Made by a program: the position numbers and the translations under genes | The notes under the pieces: generated by a model | The model's input: the letters and a program-made list of their open reading frames with translations, nothing else | What the model was told of the DNA's origin: nothing | Database searches by the model: none | NCBI RefSeq assembly: GCF_016127315.1 | Contig: NZ_CP065997.1 | Span: forward strand, 5,890,001-5,954,000 | Source: Achromobacter deleyi | GTDB lineage: Bacteria > Pseudomonadota > Gammaproteobacteria > Burkholderiales > Burkholderiaceae_B | Length of the DNA: 64,000 nucleotides | Reading direction: 5' to 3' | Shown: positions 9,163-20,038 of the stretch, piece after piece | How positions within the stretch are numbered: position 1 is the first letter of the stretch | How the letters are laid out: the number at the start of each line of letters is the position of its first letter

Positions 9163-9359
9163 GCTCTGCGGTGTCGTTGCGGCTCGCGGATTGACGGATT
9201 ACGAGCTGCCCGCCGAGATTCTAGGAGGCCTGGGCCTTTGGCGATAAGCCAAGAAACGGGGGGAAAGCGGCGCTATTCCCGGATGCGCCCGGACCGGGCC
9301 GGCCGGGGCGGGCCGCCGACCAGGTGCCCTGCCCCGCCTGCCTGGCGGATCGGTCCGGT

Positions 9360-10907
9360 TCAGCCGGCCGCCGCGACCACCGGCCGGGCCGGTTCGCCGG
9401 CGTCCAGGGTGGCCTGGAAGCGCACGTAATCGAGCCCGATCCGCACCGCGCCCCAGTGCTCGCCGTCCAGGAACAGGGGCACCGAGATGTCATTGACGAT
9501 CTCGCCGGTATCGCGGGAATAGGTCTGAAACAGCAGGGTTTCGGTGTTGGCGGCCAGCCGCGCCCCGACCGGGTCGTCGAAGATGCGCTTGTGCCGCGAC
9601 CGGGCGATGTCCTGGGCCGGGTCGCCGCTGGGCGGGTGCGAATAGCGGCTGTTATGCGCCGGCGCGTAGCCGCGCGCGTCCACCAGCAGCGCGTAGCTGC
9701 CGCCCGGCACGGCCTCCAGCACGCGGTCCAGCAGGCGGGTCAGCGCCTCGTCGATGCCGCGGTCATAGGCGGTGTGGTAGCGCGGCGGCTCGCTGCCGGC
9801 GATCCGCTGGTAATGGCGGTCGAACACGTCCAGGCCGCGCTCGCGGGCATGATCGAGCAGCCGGATCGCCGCCAGCCGGAAGGCATCCAGCGTCTCGGAC
9901 AGGCGGTCGAAAGCGGTGTTGCCGGTGCGCATGTCCGACAGCACCTCCTGCACGCTCTCGGTCTGGCGCCGGATGCGGTCGATCTCGCCGGACATGCTGG
10001 CCACCCGCTCGCGCACGTCGGCGCTCAGCGCGGCGATGCGGCTGACGTCCTGGCTCATGCCGTGATTGGTGGCGTCGACCTCGCCGATCGCCTGCACCAC
10101 CTCGCCCACCTGGCGGTTCATGCTGTCGAAATCCCGCACGAAATGCTGGAAATCCTGGCGCGTCTTGTCCAGCACCGCGCCCGACGCGTCCACGTCCTCG
10201 CGCAGGGTGCCGGTCTGGCGCTGGGTCGAATCGACCAGTTCCAGCATCTCGCCGGTGTGGCGGCCGATGTCGCTGGTGGCGGCGTTGACCCGCTCGGCCA
10301 ACCGGCCCACCTCGCTGGCCACCACCGCGAAGCCGCGCCCGGCGTCGCCGGCGCGGGCCGCCTCCACCCCGGCGTTCAGCGCCAGCAGCTGGGTCTGCAG
10401 GGCAATGTCCTTGATGAGCTTGCTGATGTCGCCGACCGAGCGCGCCCGACCGGTCAACTGCTCCACCACGTCGGTGAAGGCCGCCATTTCACGGGTCATG
10501 CGGTCGACCCGTTCCTTGACCTCGGACAGCTCGGCCAGCGCCTGTTCGGCCGCGCGCAGATTCTGCCCGGAAACCTGGGCGATCTCGCGCGCATGGGTCG
10601 AGGTCGAGGCCGACAGCGCCGCGATCTGGGCGCCGCTGGCCGCCAGCGCCTCGGCCGCGCGCGCCTGCTCCTGCGCCAGCAGCGCGCAGCGGCCCGCCTG
10701 GAACTGGGTCCGGGCGGTGTTCAGGGCGATCTCGATGCTGGATTGCCGCACGGTGCTGATCCGGCTGCGGATGCCGGCCAGGAAGCGGTACAGCGGCCAG
10801 GCGGCCGGGCTGAGGGACAAGGGGCGTTCGGACAGCGTGGCACGGCCACGATTGAGCCGGCGCAACAACCCCCAGATACCTCCGAATCGGAATATGGATC
10901 TGGCCAA
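9360..10907 (-). CDS. Soluble methyl-accepting chemotaxis protein with C-terminal sensor domain (TTG start)
   Basis: 515 residues from a TTG at 10907, chosen because a perfect AGGAGG (10915-10920) lies seven bases upstream; no ATG fits as well. No convincing membrane-spanning pair is visible, so this is probably a cytoplasmic or peripherally bound receptor. The signalling hairpin is around residues 160-200 ([20 protein letters not shown], then [18 protein letters not shown]). The last 150 residues form a sensor-like domain with [39 protein letters not shown] and [11 protein letters not shown]. This resembles the C-terminal Cache-like modules seen in other betaproteobacterial MCPs. Its place between cheZ and flhB suggests a core role in the motility locus. 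The ligand is unknown. Confidence 0.85.
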   Translation of the reverse strand: MARSIFRFGGIWGLLRRLNRGRATLSERPLSLSPAAWPLYRFLAGIRSRISTVRQSSIEIALNTARTQFQAGRCALLAQEQARAAEALAASGAQIAALSASTSTHAREIAQVSGQNLRAAEQALAELSEVKERVDRMTREMAAFTDVVEQLTGRARSVGDISKLIKDIALQTQLLALNAGVEAARAGDAGRGFAVVASEVGRLAERVNAATSDIGRHTGEMLELVDSTQRQTGTLREDVDASGAVLDKTRQDFQHFVRDFDSMNRQVGEVVQAIGEVDATNHGMSQDVSRIAALSADVRERVASMSGEIDRIRRQTESVQEVLSDMRTGNTAFDRLSETLDAFRLAAIRLLDHARERGLDVFDRHYQRIAGSEPPRYHTAYDRGIDEALTRLLDRVLEAVPGGSYALLVDARGYAPAHNSRYSHPPSGDPAQDIARSRHKRIFDDPVGARLAANTETLLFQTYSRDTGEIVNDISVPLFLDGEHWGAVRIGLDYVRFQATLDAGEPARPVVAAAG

Positions 10908-11112
10908 GATGGCACCTCCTTGTGCGGCCCGGATTGCCTTCTGTGGGCATCCGTTGCCTGGGCGCGATGCGCCCTGTCTCCTGCTGCGGCCCCGATTCTT
11001 ATTGTTTTGCAGTCTACCCAAGGGCGCGCGTTCGCACCCTTAGGGAATACGACCATGCCCGACCGGCGGGCATGGCGGCAGGCGGGCCAGCGCGGCCCGC
11101 CGCCCGGCGGAC

Positions 11113-11745
11113 TCAGAAGCCCAGGCTGGCCAGCAGGTCGTCGACCTGGTCCTGGCTGGTGACCACGTCGGTCTTGCCTTGCGGGCTGACCTGCGGGCCG
11201 TTGAGCAGGCTGTTGGCTTCGTCGCGGCGCTCTTGCGGCACGTTGTCCAGCAGCACCTGCAGCAGCTCGCGCTCGATCGCGCCGACCACGTCCATCATGC
11301 GCATGATGACCTGGCCGGTCAGATCCTGGAAGTCCTGCGCCATGATGATTTCCATCAGCTTGGACTGGGTCTGCTGCGTCTGCTTGGGCACGTCCTGCAG
11401 GAACGCGCGCGTGTCCTTGACCAGTTCGCGGGCCTCGGGCAATTCCAGCGGCTGGTCGTACCATTGCTGCCAGCGGCCGTCCAGGGCCTGCGCCGAGCGT
11501 GACATGCCGTCCTGGATCGGGCCGGCGGCCTCGGTCGCGTTCAGCACGCGGTTGGCGGCCTGTTCGGTCATCTGCGCCACGTAGCGCAGGCGGTCGCGGG
11601 CATCGGGGATGGCGTTGGCCGCGTCCTTGATCGCCTGGTCCAGGCCCAGCTCGCGCATGCTGTCGCGCAGCATGCGGGTCAGCGAGGCGATACGGTGAAT
11701 CAGGTCCGGGGATTCCGTCGAGTCTTCATTCTGCGTCGTGCTCAT
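11113..11745 (-). CDS. cheZ: CheY-P phosphatase CheZ
   Basis: 210 residues. The phosphatase helix contains [13 protein letters not shown], with Asp141 and Gln145 corresponding to the catalytic Asp and Gln of E. coli CheZ. The C-terminal tail [14 protein letters not shown] is the CheY-binding peptide, joined to the four-helix bundle by a flexible linker ([14 protein letters not shown]). CheZ removes the phosphate from CheY to end the tumble signal. It follows cheY by 8 bp, so the two are co-transcribed, and it comes before the soluble MCP gene. Confidence 0.96.
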   Translation of the reverse strand: MSTTQNEDSTESPDLIHRIASLTRMLRDSMRELGLDQAIKDAANAIPDARDRLRYVAQMTEQAANRVLNATEAAGPIQDGMSRSAQALDGRWQQWYDQPLELPEARELVKDTRAFLQDVPKQTQQTQSKLMEIIMAQDFQDLTGQVIMRMMDVVGAIERELLQVLLDNVPQERRDEANSLLNGPQVSPQGKTDVVTSQDQVDDLLASLGF

Positions 11746-11753
11746 CGCGCACC

Positions 11754-12143
11754 TCAGCCGCCAATTTTCTCGAAGATCTTGACCAGCTTCTCTTCCAGCG
11801 TCGCCGCGGTGAAAGGCTTGACCACGTAACCGTTGGCGCCGGCCTGGGCCGCCGCGACGATGTTTTCCTTCTTGGCCTCGGCCGTCACCATCAGCACCGG
11901 CAGCGAGGCCAGGCTGGCGTCGGCGCGGATCTGCTTGAGCATTTCCAGACCGTCCAGATTGGGCATGTTCCAGTCGGACACGACGAACTGGAAGCCGCCG
12001 TTGCGCAGCTTCTCCAGTCCGATCGCGCCGTCTTCGGCCTCATCCACGTTCTCGAAACCCAGCTCTTTGAGCAGGTTGCGGATGATCCGCCGCATGGTGG
12101 GGAAGTCATCCACCACCAGAATCTTGATGCCCTTGTCTACCAT
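11754..12143 (-). CDS. cheY: Chemotaxis response regulator CheY
   Basis: 129 residues, a single receiver domain. The acidic pocket [10 protein letters not shown], phosphoacceptor Asp57 in [12 protein letters not shown], Thr in MVTAEA and Lys in YVVKPF are all present, and the sequence is very close to enterobacterial CheY. Phospho-CheY binds FliM at the motor switch. It lies between cheB and cheZ, 50 bp after cheB. This is the more canonical of two single-domain receivers in the locus; the other lies between motB and cheA. Confidence 0.97.
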   Translation of the reverse strand: MVDKGIKILVVDDFPTMRRIIRNLLKELGFENVDEAEDGAIGLEKLRNGGFQFVVSDWNMPNLDGLEMLKQIRADASLASLPVLMVTAEAKKENIVAAAQAGANGYVVKPFTAATLEEKLVKIFEKIGG

Positions 12144-12193
12144 CTTTTACTCCAGAAGAAATTTGCTTGAGATCGATCGGGACGACAGCCGCG

Positions 12194-13252
12194 TCAAACG
12201 CGGTGTCCCCGGTCGCCCAGGCGAGTCAGAATGCGCTCACTCATTGCCGACAGCGGCACCACTTCGTCAGCCGCACCGATTGCGATGGCCTCCCGGGGCA
12301 TGCCGAAGACCACGCAACTGGCTTCATCCTGCGCGATGGTATGGGCGCCGGCGCGGTGCATGGCCAGCATGCCGGCCGCTCCGTCCTTGCCCATCCCGGT
12401 CAGGATGACGCCGATGGCGTTCTTGCCCGCTGCCACGGCGGCGGAATTAAACAACACATCCACCGACGGGCGGTGGCGATTGACCGGTTCGCTGGCTTCC
12501 AGCTCGATCACGTAGTTGGCGCCGCTGCGGCCCAGGCGCATGTGCATCTCGCCGCCCGGGGCCAGGTACACGTGGCCCGGCAGCACGCGCTCGCCGTGCA
12601 CGGCCTCGCGCACCGTCACCGCGCACAGGGCGTCCAGGCGCTGCGCGAACGACCGCGTGAAGCCGGCCGGCATGTGCTGCGTGATCAGGATGGCCGGGCT
12701 GTCCGGCGGCAGCGGCTGCAGTACTTCGCGAATGGCCTCGGTGCCACCGGTGGAGGCGCCCACGATGACCAGCTTTTCCGAGCTGGCCAGCGGCCGGCGC
12801 AGCATCGGCACCGGCGCGGGCGCCGGGGCGTGCGGGCTCGGCGTGCGCAGCTTGGCGCGCGAGGCGGCGCGGATCTTGTCGGCGATGATCTCGGTGTATT
12901 CCAGCAGGCCGTCGCGGATGCCCAGCTTGGGCTTGGTCACGAAGTCGATGGCGCCGAGCTCGAGCGCGCGCAGCGTGATTTCGCCGCCGCGTTCGGTCAG
13001 CGACGACACCATCACCACCGGCATCGGCCTCAAGCGCATCAGCTTTTCAAGGAAATCCAGCCCGTCCATGCGGGGCATTTCCACGTCCAGCGTCAGCACG
13101 TCGGGATTGTGCTTCTTGATCAGCTCGCGCGCCACCAGCGGATCGGGCGCGGTCGCGACCACTTCCATATCCGGCTGGCTGTTGATGATCTCGGTCATCA
13201 GTCCGCGCACGAGCGCGGAATCATCCACACATAGAACTCTGATTTTCTGCAT
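12194..13252 (-). CDS. cheB: Protein-glutamate methylesterase/deamidase CheB
   Basis: 352 residues. The receiver domain (about 1-125) has the acidic pair in CVDDSALVR and phospho-Asp56 in [13 protein letters not shown] Pro/Ala linker around 135-150 leads to the esterase domain, with catalytic Ser in VGASTGG, His in ITQHMP and Asp in GMGKDGAAG. CheB demethylates and deamidates receptor glutamates and is activated by CheA, giving adaptation together with CheR. It follows cheR by 46 bp in the same direction, as in related chemotaxis operons. Confidence 0.97.
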   Translation of the reverse strand: MQKIRVLCVDDSALVRGLMTEIINSQPDMEVVATAPDPLVARELIKKHNPDVLTLDVEMPRMDGLDFLEKLMRLRPMPVVMVSSLTERGGEITLRALELGAIDFVTKPKLGIRDGLLEYTEIIADKIRAASRAKLRTPSPHAPAPAPVPMLRRPLASSEKLVIVGASTGGTEAIREVLQPLPPDSPAILITQHMPAGFTRSFAQRLDALCAVTVREAVHGERVLPGHVYLAPGGEMHMRLGRSGANYVIELEASEPVNRHRPSVDVLFNSAAVAAGKNAIGVILTGMGKDGAAGMLAMHRAGAHTIAQDEASCVVFGMPREAIAIGAADEVVPLSAMSERILTRLGDRGHRV

Positions 13253-13298
13253 TGTTTACCGCCTCAGGCGGACCTGGAACCCGTCGTCACCGACCGGC

Positions 13299-14153
13299 CT
13301 AGGCCTTGCCCGCGCATTCGTAGACTGTCTGCCCGCGCAGACGGAAATCCCGACTGATATAGGTGAAGTTCTCGGAATGGCCCGCAAACAGCAGGCCGCC
13401 CGGCTTGAGCAGCGGAACGAACCGCTCAAGGATCTTCGCCTGGGTCGGCTTGTCGAAGTAAATCATGACGTTGCGGCAGAAGATGACGTCGAACTTCTCG
13501 CTGATCGGCCACGACGGCGCCAGCAGGTTCAACGTCTCGTACCGCACCATGTCGGCGATCTCGGGACGCACCCGGACCTGTCCGGCGTTGGCGCCGCGGC
13601 CCTTCAGGAAGAAGCGCTTGAGGCGGCTCTCTTCCATCTTGGCCACGCGCTCGGCCGGATAGACCGCCGTGCGCGCCCGGTTCAACACGTTGGTGTCGAT
13701 GTCGGTCGCCAGCACCGAGCAGGCGCTGGCGCGCGGGCCCAGGGCCTCGGCCAGGGTGATCGCGATGGAGTACGGTTCTTCGCCCGTGGACGCCGCGCAA
13801 CACCACACCGACACCGGGCCGCTGCGCTTTTGCGCGAAGTCGGCCAGGATCGGGAAATGGTGCGACTCGCGAAAGAACGCGGTCAGGTTGGTCGTCAGGG
13901 CATTGACGAAATCTTCCCATTCGGCCGCGTCCGGCTCGTTCTCGAGCTGGTCGAGATAGCTGCCGAAGTCCTGCCGGCCCAGCGCCCGCAGGCGCCGCGC
14001 CAGCCGGCTGTAGACCATTTCGCGCTTGTGCGTGCCCAGCGAGATGCCGGCGCGCGCGTGAATCATCTTGCGGACGCGGGTGAAGTCCGCGTCCCGAAAA
14101 TCGAATTGGCGGTCCACCGGGATGGACGGCGCCATGTTTGCCGCTGTCGCCAC
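13299..14153 (-). CDS. cheR: Chemotaxis protein methyltransferase CheR
   Basis: 284 residues. An N-terminal helical domain (FDFRDADFTRVRKMIHARAG, SLGTHKREMVYSRL) binds receptors. The SAM-binding domain follows, with WCCAASTGEEPYSIAI and the downstream FCRNVMIYFDKPTQAKI motif, both hallmarks of CheR. It methylates glutamates on the MCP helices. It sits 8 bp after the transmembrane MCP gene and 46 bp before cheB. The start at 14153 gives MATAANMAPSI; the internal Met seven codons on is an alternative. Confidence 0.96.
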   Translation of the reverse strand: MATAANMAPSIPVDRQFDFRDADFTRVRKMIHARAGISLGTHKREMVYSRLARRLRALGRQDFGSYLDQLENEPDAAEWEDFVNALTTNLTAFFRESHHFPILADFAQKRSGPVSVWCCAASTGEEPYSIAITLAEALGPRASACSVLATDIDTNVLNRARTAVYPAERVAKMEESRLKRFFLKGRGANAGQVRVRPEIADMVRYETLNLLAPSWPISEKFDVIFCRNVMIYFDKPTQAKILERFVPLLKPGGLLFAGHSENFTYISRDFRLRGQTVYECAGKA

Positions 14154-14161
14154 TGCCGCCC

Positions 14162-15865
14162 TCAGCGCTCAAGAGCAAGCGCGTCAGGCGCTTGCAGCCG
14201 TGATTCGTCGGCGCCGGCGCGGCCCGAAGACAGGCGATGCGCCGGCACTTCGATCACTTCGCCGATGTTGACCTTGAACACGGCCACCGCTTCGGCCAGG
14301 CGCTGCGCCTGTTCCTGCAGCGAGCCGGCCGCGGCCGCGGCTTCTTCCACCAGCGCCGCGTTCTGCTGCGTCACTTCGTCCATCTGCGACACCGCGCGGT
14401 TCACCTGGTCGATGCCGCTCGACTGTTCTTCGGACGCCGCCGAGATCTCGCCCATGATGTCCGTCACGCGCTTGACCGACGCCACGATCTCCTGCATCGT
14501 CGCGCCCGCGCGTTCGACCTGTTGCGAACCCGCGCCGACCTTGGCCACGGAATCCTCGATCAGGCCCTTGATTTCCTTGGCCGCCTGCGCGCTGCGCTGA
14601 GCCAGCGAGCGCACTTCGCCCGCCACCACCGCGAAACCCTTGCCCTGCTCGCCGGCGCGCGCGGCTTCCACCGCCGCGTTCAGCGCCAGAATATTGGTCT
14701 GGAAGGCGATGCCATCGATCACCGACACGATTTCCGAGATCTTGCGCGAGCTGGCGGAAATGCCGTGCATGGTGTTGACCACCTCGGCCACGGCGGAACC
14801 GCCGCGCTCGGCCACGTCCGACGCGCTGGCCGCCAGCTGATTGGCCTGGCGCGCGTTGTCGGCGTTCTGCTTGACGGTCGAGGCCAACTGCTCCATCGAC
14901 GCGGCGGTCTCTTCCAGCGAGGCCGCCTGCTGCTCGGTGCGGCTGGACAGGTCGGTGTTGCCGGCGGCGATCTCGTGCGAACCGGTATTGATCTCGTCGA
15001 CGCCGCGGCGCACCGAGGACACCGTGCGCGTCAGGCTTTCCTGCATGCGCTTGAGCGCGGCGAACAGCTGGCCGATCTCGTTGGTGTTGCGGACCTCGAC
15101 GCGGGCGGTCAGGTCGCCGCCGGCGATGCGGTCGAAGTGATGGCCGGCGTCCTTGAGCGGCTGCAGCACGCGGCGGCGCAGGAACACATAGGTGGCGAAC
15201 ACCAGCAGCGCGGCGATCACGCCGCCAGCGCTGACCGCCAGCAGCACGAACTGGTAGCGCACCTGGGCCACCTCGAACGCGTCCAGCATCTTGCTGGCGC
15301 GCCAGAAATCAAAGCCTTCGACGGCGCGGGCGAAGCGCCCCTCGAGCGCGTCCTGCACCTTCTGCACCTGCGCCTGGTAGGCCGGCATGTCGGCCTTTTC
15401 CAGCGCGGCGGTCAGCGGCACCACGCCCTGCTGCACCAGCGCGCCGTACGAGTCCTCGACTTCCTTGAGGGACTCTGCCGCCTCGGGCGGCCTGGGCAGG
15501 GTCTTGAAATAGTCGAATTCCGCCTGGCCCTTGTTCTGCGCCGCCTTGGCGCGTTCCAGCAGGCCGGCGGCCTCGCTCGACAGGCCCTGCGTCAGCAGCG
15601 TGGGCTGGCCGACGCTGCGCACGATGTCGGCGTAGTTGGACGAGGCCGTGCGGCCCAGGCCATTGAGGGTGTCCTTGTAGCTCGAGACGACACGGCCCAG
15701 CGCGTCGTTCAGTTCTTGCGATTGCTTGATTTCCGCCAGCGTCGCGTTGCTGATGCGCAACGACAGCACGCCCAGCGCGGCTCCGATCACCAACATGAAT
15801 GAGAAGAACGCCAGCACCCACAACAGGCTGCTGCGTATCGTCATGTTCGCGAAAAACTTGCGCAT
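14162..15865 (-). CDS. Transmembrane methyl-accepting chemotaxis protein (Tsr/Tar type)
   Basis: 567 residues from the ATG at 15865 (GGAG upstream; an adjacent GTG and an ATG at 15889 are also possible). TM1 is about residues 11-33, a four-helix-bundle periplasmic domain follows, and TM2 is about 180-205 ([20 protein letters not shown]). Then come a HAMP domain, methylation helices ([20 protein letters not shown]) and the signalling tip [20 protein letters not shown]. There is no NWETF-type pentapeptide at the C-terminus. It lies between cheW and cheR, the usual position of a tsr/tar gene in Bordetella-type loci. The ligand cannot be told from sequence. Confidence 0.93.
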   Translation of the reverse strand: MRKFFANMTIRSSLLWVLAFFSFMLVIGAALGVLSLRISNATLAEIKQSQELNDALGRVVSSYKDTLNGLGRTASSNYADIVRSVGQPTLLTQGLSSEAAGLLERAKAAQNKGQAEFDYFKTLPRPPEAAESLKEVEDSYGALVQQGVVPLTAALEKADMPAYQAQVQKVQDALEGRFARAVEGFDFWRASKMLDAFEVAQVRYQFVLLAVSAGGVIAALLVFATYVFLRRRVLQPLKDAGHHFDRIAGGDLTARVEVRNTNEIGQLFAALKRMQESLTRTVSSVRRGVDEINTGSHEIAAGNTDLSSRTEQQAASLEETAASMEQLASTVKQNADNARQANQLAASASDVAERGGSAVAEVVNTMHGISASSRKISEIVSVIDGIAFQTNILALNAAVEAARAGEQGKGFAVVAGEVRSLAQRSAQAAKEIKGLIEDSVAKVGAGSQQVERAGATMQEIVASVKRVTDIMGEISAASEEQSSGIDQVNRAVSQMDEVTQQNAALVEEAAAAAGSLQEQAQRLAEAVAVFKVNIGEVIEVPAHRLSSGRAGADESRLQAPDALALER

Positions 15866-15994
15866 CACAAGCACCACTCCTGACTGCAATCGTTAAGAAA
15901 AGCGCCATATCGAATCCAATATGGCGCGCCCTACCCTGCCTGCTGGGCGGTCGGCCGCGTAGCGGACCGAGACGCCCGGATCCCGCCGCTCCGA

Positions 15995-16495
15995 TCAGGA
16001 GGCGACCTTCTCCACCAGAGCCATTTCGTCGCTGGTCATCATCTTCTCGATGTCGACCAGGATCAGCATGCGTTCGTCGACCGTGCCCAGGCCCGTCAGG
16101 TACTCGGTGGACAGGGTGGCGCCGAATTCCGGCGCCGGGCGGATCTGGCCGGCGTTGAGCATCAGCACGTCCGACACGCCATCGACGACGATGCCGACCA
16201 CGCGGCGATCGAGGTTCAGGATGATGACGACGGTCTGCTCGTTGTATTCGACGCTGCCCAGGTTGAACTTGATGCGCAGGTCGACGATCGGCACGATGAT
16301 GCCGCGCAGGTTGGTCACGCCCTTGATGAACGGCGGAACATTGGCGATACGGGTCACCGTGTCGGCGTCGTAGCCGCGGATCTCCTGCACCTTCAGGATA
16401 TCGATGCCGTACTCTTCCTCGCCCAGCGTGAACACCAGGAACTCGTTGCCGACATCTTCATTGCGCGCGGCTTGCGCTTGCGGTTTGGCTGCCAT
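15995..16495 (-). CDS. cheW: Chemotaxis coupling protein CheW
   Basis: 166 residues, a standard Che[26 protein letters not shown] opens the SH3-like fold (key part: [16 protein letters not shown]). [19 protein letters not shown] is the family signature, and [10 protein letters not shown] follows. CheW bridges the receptor tip and the CheA P5 domain. It starts 15 bp after the end of cheA. The N-terminal 15 residues ([13 protein letters not shown]) are a short flexible tail. Confidence 0.96.
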   Translation of the reverse strand: MAAKPQAQAARNEDVGNEFLVFTLGEEEYGIDILKVQEIRGYDADTVTRIANVPPFIKGVTNLRGIIVPIVDLRIKFNLGSVEYNEQTVVIILNLDRRVVGIVVDGVSDVLMLNAGQIRPAPEFGATLSTEYLTGLGTVDERMLILVDIEKMMTSDEMALVEKVAS

Positions 16496-16510
16496 GGGAC
16501 TATTTCTCCA

Positions 16511-18625
16511 TCAATTCAGAATGGCTTCGGGCTGCGACCAACGCTCACGGTTGGCGCGCGCAAGCGCAAATACGTCGACGATCAGCGCCACGCTGCCATC
16601 GCCCAGGATGGTGGCGGCGGAAATGCCGGGGACCTTGCGGTAATTCGACTCGAGGTTCTTGACCACCACCTGGTGCTGGCCGATCAGGTGATCCACCAGC
16701 AACGCGAAACGGCGGTCTTCGGCCTGCATGATGACGGCGATGGCCTGGGTCGGGTCGGTCTGGGCCTCGCCAACCGAGAACACGCGGTGCATTTCGACCA
16801 GCGGCAGGTATTCGCCACGCACGTGCATGACGCGCTCGTTACCGGCCACGGAGTAGATCTGATCGTTGGTCGGCTGCAGCGATTCGGTCACGTGGTTCAG
16901 CGGCAGGATGAAGGTTTCCTCGCCCACCCGCACCGACATGCCGTCCAGGATCGCCAGCGTCAGCGGCAGCACGATGCGCGTGGTGGTGCCGTTGCCCGGC
17001 TCGCACGACAGCTGCACGTGGCCGCCCATGTCCTGGATGTTCCGGCGCACCACGTCCATGCCGACGCCGCGGCCGGAGATGTCGGTGACCTTTTCCGCCG
17101 TGGAAAAGCCCGGCGCGAAGATCAGCTGCCAGATTTCGTCGTCCGGCGAGTTCTCGTTGACCGGCAGGCCCTGGGCCATGGCCTTCTTGAGGATCTTCTC
17201 GCGGTTCAGGCCGGCACCGTCGTCGCTGACCTCGATCACGATGTTGCCGCCGTTGTGCTGGGCCGACAGCACCAGCTGGCCGACCGGATCCTTGCCGGCG
17301 GCGACGCGCTTCTCGGGCGTCTCGATGCCGTGGTCCAGGCTGTTGCGCACCAGGTGCGTCAGCGGGTCGATGATGCGTTCGATCAGGCTCTTGTCGAGTT
17401 CCGTGGCGCGGCCGTAGGTCTGCAGTTCGATCTGCTTGCCCATCTTGCCGGCGATGTCGCGCACCAGGCGCGGGAAGCGGCTGAAGACGTAATCCATCGG
17501 CATCATGCGGATCGACATGACGGCTTCCTGCAGGTCGCGCGCATTGCGTTCGAGCTGCTCCATGCCGTTGAGCAGGCGGTCGTGCAGCACCGGGTCCAGC
17601 GTCGACGCGGTCTGCGCCAGCATGGCCTGGGTGATGACCAGTTCGCCCACCAGGTTGATGACCTGGTCGACCTTTTCGACGCCGACGCGGATCGAGGTGG
17701 ATTCCTTGTCGGCGTGGGCCGGCGCGGCGGCGCGGCTGGTGCGCGCGGCCTGCGAGATGGCTTCGGCGGCGGCGGCGGACTCGGCCACCGCGGACGCGGC
17801 GGCGGGCGCCGACGCGGCTTCGGCGGCTGCGGCGGGCGCCGCGGCCACGGCGGGCGCGGGCGTGGCTTCAGCCACGGCGGCCGGCGGCGCTTCGCGGGCG
17901 ATGTTCAGCTGGTCGGCGTCGACGATGAAGCAGCAGACGGCCTCGATGTCGTCCGGGGTGCAGGTGCTATCGACCCAGACGGTCAGCACGCCGTTGGCGC
18001 GCTCGCTGGCCTTGACCTGGCCGAGGTTGCCCATTTCTTCGAGCAGCGACTCGGCGTCCTTGTCCGACACCTTGGTGATGCGCACGCGCAGCGGCAGGCC
18101 GGCGGCATCGGCGGCGGGCGCCGCTTCGGCCACGGGCGCGGGCTCGGGCGCGGCCTGCACCGGCGGCGGAGCGACCGGCGCGGGGGCGGGCGCAGCGGCC
18201 GGGGCCGCGGCGGCCGCGGGATCCTTGTGCTCCAGGGCGAGCTGCCTCAACACCGCGCAGATGCGCTCAAACACGGCTTCATCGGGCTCTTCGGAGGCCC
18301 GGTAGGCATCCAGTTGGCTTTTGAGCACGTCTTTCGTTTCCAAGAAAATATCAATCATGTCCGTACGCAGCGCCATTTCGCCGCGACGGATCGCGTCCAG
18401 AAGGTTTTCAAGCAGGTGGGTGGTGCCCGCCAGCTGGTTGAAACAGCCGAACGTGGCCGCGCCGCCCTTGATCGAGTGGGCCGCGCGGAAAATGGCATTG
18501 AGCTGCTCGATGTCGGGCGCGCCGACGTCGAGCTCGAGCAGCAACTGCTCCATTTGCGCGAGCAGCTCGTCCGCCTCGTCGAAAAAGGTCTCGTAAAACT
18601 GACTGAGGTCCAAACCAGAACTCAT
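16511..18625 (-). CDS. cheA: Chemotaxis histidine kinase CheA
   Basis: 704 residues from the ATG at 18625 (MSSGLDLSQFYETFFDEADELL), the family start; a longer in-frame start at 18739 would overlap the upstream receiver gene. P1 carries phospho-His50 in RAAHSIKGGAATFG. P2 is flanked by long Pro/Ala linkers (about 130-165 and 235-300). P3 dimerisation, the P4 kinase (N box HLVRNSLDHGIETPEKR, then DDGAGLNREKI and GRGVGMDVV) and the P5 CheW-like domain follow. CheA autophosphorylates under receptor control and passes phosphate to CheY and CheB. It lies downstream of motAB and the extra receiver. Confidence 0.97.
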   Translation of the reverse strand: MSSGLDLSQFYETFFDEADELLAQMEQLLLELDVGAPDIEQLNAIFRAAHSIKGGAATFGCFNQLAGTTHLLENLLDAIRRGEMALRTDMIDIFLETKDVLKSQLDAYRASEEPDEAVFERICAVLRQLALEHKDPAAAAAPAAAPAPAPVAPPPVQAAPEPAPVAEAAPAADAAGLPLRVRITKVSDKDAESLLEEMGNLGQVKASERANGVLTVWVDSTCTPDDIEAVCCFIVDADQLNIAREAPPAAVAEATPAPAVAAAPAAAAEAASAPAAASAVAESAAAAEAISQAARTSRAAAPAHADKESTSIRVGVEKVDQVINLVGELVITQAMLAQTASTLDPVLHDRLLNGMEQLERNARDLQEAVMSIRMMPMDYVFSRFPRLVRDIAGKMGKQIELQTYGRATELDKSLIERIIDPLTHLVRNSLDHGIETPEKRVAAGKDPVGQLVLSAQHNGGNIVIEVSDDGAGLNREKILKKAMAQGLPVNENSPDDEIWQLIFAPGFSTAEKVTDISGRGVGMDVVRRNIQDMGGHVQLSCEPGNGTTTRIVLPLTLAILDGMSVRVGEETFILPLNHVTESLQPTNDQIYSVAGNERVMHVRGEYLPLVEMHRVFSVGEAQTDPTQAIAVIMQAEDRRFALLVDHLIGQHQVVVKNLESNYRKVPGISAATILGDGSVALIVDVFALARANRERWSQPEAILN

Positions 18626-18654
18626 GACCCGTACGCCTTCATAAATGAACTTGC

Positions 18655-19035
18655 CTACGCGCCGGATTGCTCGTCGAGCAATTCGGACGCCAATTCCACC
18701 AGTACATCGGGATCGACCGGCTTGGACAGCCAGCCGCACACGCCCAGATCCCGAGCCGCCATCTTGCTATCCACGTCGTCTTCGGTGGTCAGCACCAGCA
18801 CCGGCACGTCCAGGTACTGTTCCTGTTCGCGCAAGCCCTGGATCAATTGCAGGCCGCCCATCACGGGCATGTTCCAGTCGCTCACCACCAAGTCCACCGG
18901 ATGGCTCTTGGCCACCTCCAGCGCTTCCTGGCCGTTTCCGGCCGTCAATACCTTCCATCCCGCGCCCGTCAGCGTCGCCTGGACGATCATTCTCATCGTC
19001 GCCGAATCGTCCGCCACCAGAATCGTTGCCGCCAT
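18655..19035 (-). CDS. Second CheY-like single-domain response regulator
   Basis: 126 residues. It has the full receiver set: acidic pair in LVADDSATMR, phospho-Asp53 in [12 protein letters not shown], Thr in LTTEDD and Lys in LSKPVDPD. It differs clearly from the cheY at 11754 and carries no output domain. It is packed between motB (2 bp away) and cheA (29 bp), so it is surely expressed with the motor and kinase. It may compete for CheA phosphate as a sink, act at the motor, or serve another kinase; sequence alone does not decide. Confidence 0.9.
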   Translation of the reverse strand: MAATILVADDSATMRMIVQATLTGAGWKVLTAGNGQEALEVAKSHPVDLVVSDWNMPVMGGLQLIQGLREQEQYLDVPVLVLTTEDDVDSKMAARDLGVCGWLSKPVDPDVLVELASELLDEQSGA

Positions 19036-19037
19036 TG

Positions 19038-20027
19038 CTATCGAGCCCCTTCGGCGGGCGGCGTTGCCGCCGCGTCGCCTTGCTTGGTTGCCGTCGTGGC
19101 CTGGGTGGCGGTGTTCACCGCCTCCACGGCCGATCCAACCTCGCGGGCATCCTTGGCGCTGACGTCCGCTGCCGCGGCGTTCTCGTTTTCGATGCGCCGC
19201 TGGGTGCTCTGGTTGAGCACCACTAGGCTGATACGTCTATTAACGGCCGCATATGGATCATCTTTAACGAGGCTCATGCTCGAGGACAGACCCTGGATGC
19301 GCATGACCTTGCTTTCGCTCATGCCGCCGGCCACCAGTTCCTGGCGCGAGGCGTTGGCACGATCGGCCGAGAGTTCCCAGTTGCTGTAGGCGCGCTCGCC
19401 GCGGGCGTACTGCGACGCGTCGGTGTGGCCAGAGATGCTGACCTTGTTGGGCAGCTCGTTCAGCACCGGCCCCAATTCCCGCAGGATGTCGCGCATGTAC
19501 GGCTGCACTTCGGCGCGGCCGGTGGCGAACATGGGGCGGTTCTGGTTGTCGATGATCTGGATCCGCAGGCCTTCGGTGGTCAGGTCGATCAGCAATTGGG
19601 GCCGGAAGCTCTTGAGGACCGGGCTGTTCTCGATGACGTTTTCCAGCCGCTTCTTGAGGTTTTCCAGGCGATGCTGGTCGCGCCGCTCGGCGTCGCCCAT
19701 GGGCTGGGCCTCGACCCGGTTGCCCTGGGCGCGGCGCTCGTCGCCGTCGCTGCGCAGGGGGTCGCGGCCGCCGCCGGGGACCGCGCTGGTCTCGGCCGAG
19801 CTGCTGGGCCCGCCGGTCAGCGCCACGCGCAGGGGCATGCGGAAGTATTCGGCGATGCCCTTGAGTTCCTCGCGCGGCACGATGCTGATCAGCCACATCA
19901 CCAGGAAGAACGCCATCATCGCCGTGATGAAGTCGGCGTAGGCGATCTTCCAGCTGCCGCCGTGGTGTCCGCCGCCGTGGACCTTCTTGCGGCGGATCAC
20001 CACACGGTGGTTGTTTACCGTGCTCAT
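19038..20027 (-). CDS. motB: Flagellar stator protein MotB
   Basis: 329 residues. The cytosolic start ([22 protein letters not shown]) leads into the single membrane helix [18 protein letters not shown], with proton-binding Asp32 in YADF. The plug/linker and the OmpA-like peptidoglycan-binding domain follow ([38 protein letters not shown]). An unusual 50-residue Thr/Ala-rich tail ends the protein. MotB anchors the stator to peptidoglycan and forms the proton channel with MotA. It starts 11 bp after motA. Confidence 0.96.
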   Translation of the reverse strand: MSTVNNHRVVIRRKKVHGGGHHGGSWKIAYADFITAMMAFFLVMWLISIVPREELKGIAEYFRMPLRVALTGGPSSSAETSAVPGGGRDPLRSDGDERRAQGNRVEAQPMGDAERRDQHRLENLKKRLENVIENSPVLKSFRPQLLIDLTTEGLRIQIIDNQNRPMFATGRAEVQPYMRDILRELGPVLNELPNKVSISGHTDASQYARGERAYSNWELSADRANASRQELVAGGMSESKVMRIQGLSSSMSLVKDDPYAAVNRRISLVVLNQSTQRRIENENAAAADVSAKDAREVGSAVEAVNTATQATTATKQGDAAATPPAEGAR

Positions 20028-20038
20028 GGCCCGCTCCG

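Noticed and set aside
9240..9247. Plus-strand GGCGATAA resembling a sigma-28 -10 box
   Set aside because: No -35 box at N11 and no plus-strand gene follows; the bases are part of a small hairpin upstream of flhB.
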